Of a stretch of 17,488 nucleotides of DNA, positions 9,379 through 14,209 are shown piece by piece. Position 1 is the stretch's first letter; every line of letters begins with the position of its first letter. A program made the translations under genes and the position numbers. The stretch spans positions 1-17,488 of the forward strand of contig JBELML010000135.1 in NCBI GenBank assembly GCA_042095835.1. The letters run 5' to 3'. Source of the DNA: DATFKA01 sp042095835 (GTDB taxonomy: Bacteria; Bacteroidota; Bacteroidia; Chitinophagales; Saprospiraceae). The notes below the pieces were generated by a model that ran no database searches, was not told where the DNA came from, and saw only the letters and a program-made list of their open reading frames with translations.

Positions 9379-10286
9379 TGGGAGCGCGCAATAGGTATCC
9401 AGGAATCCGGGCTTTTGAGCCCACCGAAACTAATCTCTTTTTTGGGAGGTCTGACGATTCGCGCGAGCTATTCACGCAGGTGAAAGCACAGCCACTAGTG
9501 GTGCTTTTTGCCAAATCAGGTATTGGTAAAAGTTCTTTACTGAATGCAGGATTGCGCCCCAGATTAGAGGATGATTTTTTCCTGCCCATTAAAATCAGGC
9601 TTCAGGAAAAATCGATCTTGCCCATTGATCATGTCAAAAAAGAACTTCAGGCCTTTCTCAAGCAGGATCGTTTGCAGCAATTTACCGGACAAGGGGCGGA
9701 GGAAGCGCCCTTGTGGGAATTTTTGCGCGCCTGTGATTTCGGTACACAAGTGATTGAAGAAGGAGAGGAACCCATGCAAACCATCCCCACCTTGATCTTC
9801 GACCAGTTTGAGGAGTTTTTTGATCATGATGTAGAAAATAGAGCATCGCTGGTAGAGGGCTTGGCAGATTTGCTCAGCGATCGCTTGCCCAAGCGGATTC
9901 ATAAAGAGCTGCGAGCCATCAAGTTCAAAGATCGAACCGATGAGATCATGGATTGGTATAGTCCAATAAAACTCAAAATTGTGCTGGCTATCCGCTCAGA
10001 TCGTTTGAGCTTTCTGGATGATCTGGCGCAAGAAATACCAATTATTTTAAGAAGTAGGTATCACCTCAAACCCTTCCAGGAATATCAGGCAAGAGAGGCG
10101 ATTGTCGAGCCAGCCAAGCTAGAAGGGGCAGGTTTTCTGACACCTCCTTTTTCTTATGATGAACCTACCCTGGATGGGATTCTGGATTATTTGAGTAATA
10201 AAGATGGAGAGATCGAAGCTTTCCAAATGCAGCTGGTCTGCCAATACGTAGAACGGGAAGTGTATAAAAGAAATCAAGGATCATGA
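9378..10286 (+). CDS. nSTAND1-type P-loop NTPase, N-terminal part (ATPase core)
   Basis: A 302-residue protein beginning with the family signature YPGIRAFEPTETNLFFGR. Walker A is SGIGKSS (47-53, Lys51), Walker B is TLIFDQFEEFF (138-148, Asp142 and Glu145/146), and a sensor-like strand ends in AIRSDR (204-209). KPFQEYQAREAIVEPA (231-246) is the usual lid motif. STAND ATPases are signal-dependent switches that oligomerise and activate attached or partner effectors, here most likely the TIR protein encoded just upstream. Members normally continue with a winged helix and a sensor region in the same chain, whereas this one stops after CQYVEREVYKRNQGS. The winged helix starts at once in the next gene through an ATGA overlap. 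It is either a genuine two-chain STAND or a product of a frameshift. The start codon overlaps the upstream stop by 1 nt. Confidence 0.88.
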   Translation: MGARNRYPGIRAFEPTETNLFFGRSDDSRELFTQVKAQPLVVLFAKSGIGKSSLLNAGLRPRLEDDFFLPIKIRLQEKSILPIDHVKKELQAFLKQDRLQQFTGQGAEEAPLWEFLRACDFGTQVIEEGEEPMQTIPTLIFDQFEEFFDHDVENRASLVEGLADLLSDRLPKRIHKELRAIKFKDRTDEIMDWYSPIKLKIVLAIRSDRLSFLDDLAQEIPIILRSRYHLKPFQEYQAREAIVEPAKLEGAGFLTPPFSYDEPTLDGILDYLSNKDGEIEAFQMQLVCQYVEREVYKRNQGS

Positions 10287-11449
10287 TAAAAGTAACCAAA
10301 GACTATATCATCGATCTGGACAAGGTCCAAGCTTATATCGACTCCGATGCCTGGGAGAGCGACAGTGGACCCCGTCGTGCCAAAGATTTCAAAGAAGAAG
10401 ATCAACTTCGCTATAGCCTCGATGGCCTACTCAACGACTATTACGAAGACGAAATCAAGGAACTACCCGAAGGAAAAAGAGACCAGGCGCGCTTGTTTAT
10501 CGAAGATGGTTTACTGGTAGCAGGTCGACGAGTGGGCATGCTAGAAGGCGTAGAAAAAGAGCTGTTTAAGGTTGATGATCAACTATTGGCCGCACTACTA
10601 GACAGCCGTTTGATTAGAGTAGAGAATACCCACTTAGGGCGCAGCTTTGAGGTGAGTCACGATGCCTTGGTCGATCCTATCCTCAAGTCGAAGCGGGAGC
10701 GAAATGCTCTGGAAGAGTTGGAAGAAAATCGTCAGCGGATTCGGGCTGTACGGCGGCGGCTGGCAGTATCAAGTATTGTGGCTGTTGTGAGTTTGGCTCT
10801 ATTAGGTTTGGCAATATTTTTCTATTTGGATGCAGTTGATTCCGAAGAAGCAGAGCGAGTGGCTAAATTAGAGTCAGAGTCAAGATATATTGATTTGCAA
10901 AAAGCCCAGCTCGAAGGAGCCCGAGCTCGATACCAAAGCTTCATAAGCAGCGGCCAGCAATTCATGAGTGAAGGAACCTACGACCAAGCAATCGCATCTT
11001 TTAACAGAGCCATCGAAACCATCGATTATTTTGAGAGTGATACCGATTTACCTACGCCAAGAGATTCGATCGATAATAATGGGCAGGAGGCACAAAAACT
11101 ACTAGCAGAGTCTATAGAGAAGAGTGGAGTAGGGGCCCAGTTTAATGCATTAATCAATAGAGGAGATGCCTTCGAGCGAAGAGGTAACGAATACCTGGTC
11201 AATGCCAGAACGGAGTTTAACAAAGCCCTAGCCTTAGGATACAATAATAAACTTGCCAACAGCCGCTTGGTCGGGCTACAAGGAAAATTAAGCAACGCCT
11301 TCGAAAAATTTATAAAAGAAGGGAATACCTTTTACGATGCGCCTTCCTGTTCCGACGCGCTAAGACAATACAACCAGGCTCAGCGCATCAAGCCAATAAC
11401 AGACACAAAAGTTCTGGAGAGAATACAAGAATGCAAAGCCAAGCTTTAA
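10283..11449 (+). CDS. Winged-helix, transmembrane and TPR protein completing the split STAND NTPase
   Basis: A 388-residue protein. Residues about 1-140 match the part that normally follows an nSTAND1 ATPase: LNDYYEDEI, ARLFIEDGLLVAGRRVGM and SFEVSHDALVDPIL. A helical basic linker (141-160; RIRAVRRRL) leads to one transmembrane helix (about 161-182). The dense positive charge before the helix predicts a cytoplasmic N-side, so the C-terminal part (183-388) should be periplasmic. That part has TPR-like helices, for example FISSGQQFMSEGTYDQAIAS and a later repeat near 335-375. The ATG lies inside the upstream stop (ATGA), typical of translational coupling. In this frame the sequence is open only from 10268, so a fused upstream version in the same frame is excluded without a frameshift. 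Likely role: sensor and signal-transmitting half of the switch. No Walker motifs are present. Confidence 0.82.
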   Translation: MIKVTKDYIIDLDKVQAYIDSDAWESDSGPRRAKDFKEEDQLRYSLDGLLNDYYEDEIKELPEGKRDQARLFIEDGLLVAGRRVGMLEGVEKELFKVDDQLLAALLDSRLIRVENTHLGRSFEVSHDALVDPILKSKRERNALEELEENRQRIRAVRRRLAVSSIVAVVSLALLGLAIFFYLDAVDSEEAERVAKLESESRYIDLQKAQLEGARARYQSFISSGQQFMSEGTYDQAIASFNRAIETIDYFESDTDLPTPRDSIDNNGQEAQKLLAESIEKSGVGAQFNALINRGDAFERRGNEYLVNARTEFNKALALGYNNKLANSRLVGLQGKLSNAFEKFIKEGNTFYDAPSCSDALRQYNQAQRIKPITDTKVLERIQECKAKL

Positions 11450-11486
11450 AAGATTATTACAACTTCACCACATCACAAATCACAAC

Positions 11487-12395
11487 ATGAACCGTCGCAA
11501 CTTCCTCACACAATCTAGCCTACTAGGCGCCTCAATGATCCTACCACTTGCAAGCTGTGCGCCAGCCAAAGAAGAGGCCGTCTTTCAACCCAAATACAAA
11601 CTGGGTTACCAACTCTACAGTGTCAACGACGATATGAATAAAGATCCACTCGGCACGCTCACCTCGTTGAAAGCGATGGGTTACCAAGATTTTGAAATTT
11701 ATGGGTTCGATCCAGAGAAAGGAACTTATTATGGAATTCCGGCTGCGGATTTAAAGAAGCAATTGGACGATATGGACTTGTCCGCAACTAGCGGCCACTA
11801 TGGGTTCTCTGATTTTATGACCAAGTCAGAAGATGACTTGAAATACTACGTCGATCAAGTCATTATTGGGGCAAAAGCTTTACATACGCCCTATATCACC
11901 TGGCCTTGGCTTGCTCCTGAGTTTCGCAATTTAGAAGGGTTTAAGGCGATGACTGAAAAACTCAATTTGATAGCCGAGCAAGTCACAGCGGCTGGATTGG
12001 GCTTTGCCTACCACAATCATGGATATGAATTCCAAGATAGAGGAGGAGATAGTGGTTATGCTATCGTACTCCGCTCAACCGATCCCGACAAAGTGAAACT
12101 ACAAATGGATATGTATTGGGTCATGCACGAAGGTATTTCTACACCTAAAAAAATGGTGTCTGAGCAGCCTGGCCGCTACGTAATGTGGCATATCAAAGAT
12201 ATGGACAAAGTCACTAGAGACTATACCGAATTGGGCAACGGCTCTATCAATTACCTAGAGGTATTACCAGATCCAGAAGTTTCAGGATTGGAGTATTTTT
12301 ACATTGAGCAAGGTGGGAATTTTACCCACAGTGCTATGCAAAGTGCCGCTGATAGCGCTATTTATTTTAAGAAAAATTTACAACAATTTCTATAA
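11487..12395 (+). CDS. Tat-exported lipoprotein, sugar phosphate isomerase/epimerase (TIM-barrel) family
   Basis: A 302-residue protein. It begins with a twin-arginine signal (NRRNFLTQSS) followed by a hydrophobic stretch ending in LASC, a lipobox with Cys24, so the enzyme should be folded before export and lipid-anchored. The mature part has the xylose isomerase-like TIM-barrel pattern: KLGYQLYSVNDDM at the first strand, MGYQDFEIYGF, FAYHNHGYEF (about 172-181), MDMYWV, MWHIKDMD, LGNGSINY and YFYIEQ near the end. The conserved His, Glu and Asp residues on these strands normally bind a divalent metal. Family members isomerise or epimerise sugars or cyclitols; the substrate is not deducible. 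It starts 37 bp after the TPR gene and may have its own start of transcription. Its function looks unrelated to the TIR/STAND operon. Only 13 bp separate it from the convergent aat gene. Confidence 0.87.
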   Translation: MNRRNFLTQSSLLGASMILPLASCAPAKEEAVFQPKYKLGYQLYSVNDDMNKDPLGTLTSLKAMGYQDFEIYGFDPEKGTYYGIPAADLKKQLDDMDLSATSGHYGFSDFMTKSEDDLKYYVDQVIIGAKALHTPYITWPWLAPEFRNLEGFKAMTEKLNLIAEQVTAAGLGFAYHNHGYEFQDRGGDSGYAIVLRSTDPDKVKLQMDMYWVMHEGISTPKKMVSEQPGRYVMWHIKDMDKVTRDYTELGNGSINYLEVLPDPEVSGLEYFYIEQGGNFTHSAMQSAADSAIYFKKNLQQFL

Positions 12396-12408
12396 AAAAT
12401 ATCTTCCC

Positions 12409-13098
12409 CTAACCCACAGATCCCCAACTCCCCCTCAAGGTTTCCCCCAGCGGATTGGCATCCAATAGGCGCATAAAGTCTGCTCTAGGAATCGCCTCCG
12501 CTCCCAGTGAAGCTAGATGGGCTGTCTCTTGTTGGCAATCGATCAGATTGAAGTCCCACTCTTGTAATTTTCGCACTAAGGTGATGAAGCCAAACTTGGA
12601 AGCATTGCTCACTTTGGCAAACATGGACTCGCCGAAGAATATCTTTCCCAAGGCAATGCCATAAAGTCCACCGACCAACTCCTCTTTCTGCCAAACCTCT
12701 ACGGAATGGGCAAAACCTAGCTCATGCAAGCTGCAATAAGCCTCCAACATATCTTCTGTGATCCAGGTACCACCCTGTCCTGGGCGATACATCTCTTGGC
12801 AATTGGTGATGACGGTCCTGAACTCCTGATCAAAAGTCACCTGCATTTTCTTTTGATTAAACAATGGGCGCATACTTTTGGAAATCTTCAGGTTTTCTGG
12901 AAAAAGGACAAAGCGTGGATCGGGCGTCCACCAAAGAATAGGATCATCGTCATTAAACCAAGGGAATATACCTTGGCTATAGGCTTCTAATAAACGCTCT
13001 GGGCTTAGGTCACCACCAATAGCGAGAATCCCCTCTTCGCTTGCTAGCTCTGGAGGCGGAAAATGTACGGAGTCTTCACTAAGCCAATAAATGGGCAT
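12409..13098 (-). CDS. aat: Leucyl/phenylalanyl-tRNA-protein transferase
   Basis: This enzyme transfers Leu or Phe from aminoacyl-tRNA to N-terminal Lys or Arg of proteins, marking them for ClpS/ClpAP degradation (N-degron pathway, cytoplasm). Family motifs are all present: FPPPELA, GILAIGGDLSPERLL, YSQGIFPWF, ILWWTPDPRFVL, GGLYGIALGKIFFGESMF, and the C-terminal FNLIDCQQETAHLASLGAE with PRADFMRLL. With the start at 13098 the product is 229 residues, close to the 234 of the E. coli enzyme, and the N-terminus MPIYWLSEDSVHFP aligns with it. The frame is also open to an ATG at 13137, which would add 13 residues not expected in the family. No clear ribosome binding site decides between them. It is convergent with the isomerase gene and is a housekeeping gene with no visible tie to its neighbours. 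Confidence 0.93.
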   Translation of the reverse strand: MPIYWLSEDSVHFPPPELASEEGILAIGGDLSPERLLEAYSQGIFPWFNDDDPILWWTPDPRFVLFPENLKISKSMRPLFNQKKMQVTFDQEFRTVITNCQEMYRPGQGGTWITEDMLEAYCSLHELGFAHSVEVWQKEELVGGLYGIALGKIFFGESMFAKVSNASKFGFITLVRKLQEWDFNLIDCQQETAHLASLGAEAIPRADFMRLLDANPLGETLRGSWGSVG

Positions 13099-13301
13099 CT
13101 CGATGAGTTTTGTAACACCTGCTGTGCAGGGCATCAAAGAAGTGTACGCAATTTAATTCACTTCTAACAAATACAACAATAGAATTTAAGAAAAGTATAC
13201 TGGTCAATGATAGGGCAAACGCATTAAAATAAAAACTTAAAAAAAATGCTTATTTCTCGAAATTAAGTTTTTAAAAGGCCATAAGTGAAGTGCGGGAGGC
13301 C

Positions 13302-13350
13302 GCCTAGGCACTGTTCGAGTGGAACGAGTTTGGCTAGGCAAGATTTTTTT
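13302..13350 (+). terminator. Terminator-like hairpin followed by T7 inside repeat copy A
   Basis: The outer stem GCCTAG (13302-13307) pairs with CTAGGC (13334-13339). An inner imperfect stem ACTGTTC (13310-13316) pairs with GAAC-G-AGT (13322-13329, one bulged G) around a 5-base loop. A run of seven T follows at 13344-13350. This is the shape of an intrinsic terminator for rightward transcription. No rightward gene ends just upstream, so it may simply be a structural part of the repeat. Confidence 0.4.
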
Positions 13351-13351
13351 G

Positions 13352-13383
13352 CTTCGTTTTTGTATCGAATGACAAAAATGAAG
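13352..13383 (+). other. Second hairpin at the end of repeat copy A
   Basis: CTTCGTTTTTGT (13352-13363) faces ACAAAAATGAAG (13372-13383) across an 8-base loop. Eleven of twelve positions are Watson-Crick pairs and the twelfth is G-T. It follows the T run directly. Its role is unknown. Confidence 0.55.
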
Positions 13384-13486
13384 ATGCTAGAGCGGTTTTG
13401 AATTGGAGTTTCAGTAGGGATTATAAAAAATTGCAGGGTAATTTTTTATGTGCTACGTGTTACTTGTTATAAATCCTTACATCACT

Positions 13487-13537
13487 ACATCACTATTTAT
13501 CTACCGAAGTTTTAGCGTAGGTAGACATCACTATTTA
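13487..13537. repeat. Small palindrome flanked by 13-bp direct repeats
   Basis: ACATCACTATTTA occurs at 13487-13499 and again, identical, at 13525-13537. Between them lie 25 bp with inverted ends, TCTACC (13500-13505) and GGTAGA (13520-13525, sharing its last base with the direct repeat). This resembles a tiny insertion with a target-site duplication, or a repeat pair made by slippage. A further ATCACT repeat just upstream makes slippage a real alternative. Confidence 0.5.
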
Positions 13538-13616
13538 CCCATTTTATCATTCAACCATTGACACATTGCCCCAAATGTCCCGATTTCGATACTTTTAAGG
13601 TCTTTATAACAAACCA

Positions 13617-13650
13617 TTTGCACTGGTCTACGGTTGATTTTGTATATTTA
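13617..13650 (+). promoter_or_regulatory. Possible Bacteroidota-type promoter for the marR gene
   Basis: TTTG at 13617-13620 and TATATTTA at 13643-13650 resemble the -33 TTTG and -7 TAnnTTTG elements, except for a final A and a spacing of 22 nt, slightly longer than the usual 19-21. Transcription would start near 13657, about 50 bp ahead of the marR start codon. Confidence 0.4.
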
Positions 13651-13668
13651 AGCAGTAAGGAGTTGTTT

Positions 13669-13692
13669 ATGCAGCTTCTATTTTACAATTAG
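13669..13692 (+). CDS. Possible 7-residue leader peptide ahead of marR
   Basis: The sequence AAGGAG (13657-13662) is a perfect Shine-Dalgarno site, 6 nt before an ATG at 13669. That ATG opens a frame of seven codons (MQLLFYN) ending in TAG at 13690-13692. It ends 16 nt before the marR ATG and is in a different frame. Such sites are rare in Bacteroidota, so a translated leader that tunes marR expression is possible. No Cys, Trp or runs of one residue suggest what it might sense. A chance ORF cannot be excluded. Confidence 0.3.
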   Translation: MQLLFYN

Positions 13693-13708
13693 TAGATTGG
13701 AGCAGGAA

Positions 13709-14170
13709 ATGAAAAATAAAAGCACCAGGCTATCTGAAGCTATGGTAAAGATGATTGTTATGATGCAGGAGGTAGATGATACCTGCGTGCAACTAACCGA
13801 AGATATCAGCAAAAAAGATATGGCCATCATTATGTTTGTTGGTGACAATGAGCAAGTGATTATGAAGCAGATTGCAGACCACATGAGTATTCCCGTGAGT
13901 ACCACCACTGGGCTAGTCGATAAACTAGTAAAGAAAAAATACCTGCGTCGCATTTACTCGGAAGAGGATCGCAGATCCATTAATATTGGACTCGATAGCT
14001 TGGGAGATCAGGCGCATGAATTAATGATGCGACTACGTAATGATATGTCCGGTAAAATTCTAGATGATCTCAGCGACCAAGAGTCCACTCAATTGATTTT
14101 ATTGCTGGAAAAAGTTACCAAAAATCTCCACCAATACGTTCTTATTAACGAATTGGGCGAAGAAAAATAA
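13709..14170 (+). CDS. MarR-family transcriptional regulator
   Basis: A 153-residue winged-helix DNA-binding protein. The HTH spans about residues 53-80 (KQIADHMSIP...TGLVDKLVKKKYLRR), followed by the wing motif EEDRRSINIGL (85-95), which matches the MarR signature DxR. Long helices at both ends would form the dimer interface. These proteins usually repress nearby genes and release DNA on binding small phenolic or oxidised ligands. I place the start at the ATG at 13709 because GGAG lies 6 nt ahead of it. A TTG four codons earlier (13697) is the alternative. No target gene lies downstream on the same strand; the next gene is convergent. It may control itself or a distant gene. The stop codon lies in the left arm of the shared terminator. 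Confidence 0.87.
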   Translation: MKNKSTRLSEAMVKMIVMMQEVDDTCVQLTEDISKKDMAIIMFVGDNEQVIMKQIADHMSIPVSTTTGLVDKLVKKKYLRRIYSEEDRRSINIGLDSLGDQAHELMMRLRNDMSGKILDDLSDQESTQLILLLEKVTKNLHQYVLINELGEEK

Positions 14171-14198
14171 GCTTATAAGTCATTGCCTATAAGCTTAT
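14167..14198. terminator. Shared hairpin terminator between marR and the permease gene
   Basis: ATAAGCTTATA (14167-14177) and TATAAGCTTAT (14188-14198) form a perfect 11-bp stem with a 10-base loop. The left arm includes the marR stop codon. On the leftward strand the hairpin is followed by ATTTTTC, a U-tract suited to ending the permease transcript. The rightward side is less T-rich, so termination of marR there may be weaker. Confidence 0.7.
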
Positions 14199-14209
14199 CA
14201 ATTCAAAAT

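Larger units (their letters stand above)
13211..13383 (+). repeat. Dispersed intergenic repeat, copy A
   Basis: The stretch from 13211 to 13326 recurs in the same orientation at 17372-17488 with about 85% identity and one single-base gap; the second copy is cut by the window edge. Best conserved blocks are TTATTTCTCGAAATTAAGT (13250-13268), CATAAGTGAAGTGCGGGA and GCCGCCTAGGCA. I extend copy A to 13383 because two hairpins follow without a break, but that end is a guess. No open reading frame spans it. Both copies lie upstream of a leftward gene (aat, padR), beginning 113 and 140 bp from its start codon. A local copy-A-only inverted repeat (13230-13240 with 13263-13273, 11 bp) is not kept in copy B. 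Confidence 0.75.

Noticed and set aside
10262..10286. Programmed -1 frameshift joining the two STAND parts
   Set aside because: The downstream frame opens only at 10268, and the short window to the stop has no canonical X XXY YYZ heptamer; ATGA coupling explains the layout more simply.
12396..12408. Terminator between the isomerase gene and aat
   Set aside because: Only 13 bp separate the two stop codons and no stem-loop with a T run can be drawn there.
13118..13130. CCTGC-TGT-GCAGG hairpin just upstream of aat
   Set aside because: A 5-bp stem with a 3-base loop and no neighbouring signal is too small to support a function.
13098..13137. Longer aat start at 13137
   Set aside because: The extra 13 residues are not part of the family, while the N-terminus from 13098 aligns with known Aat proteins.
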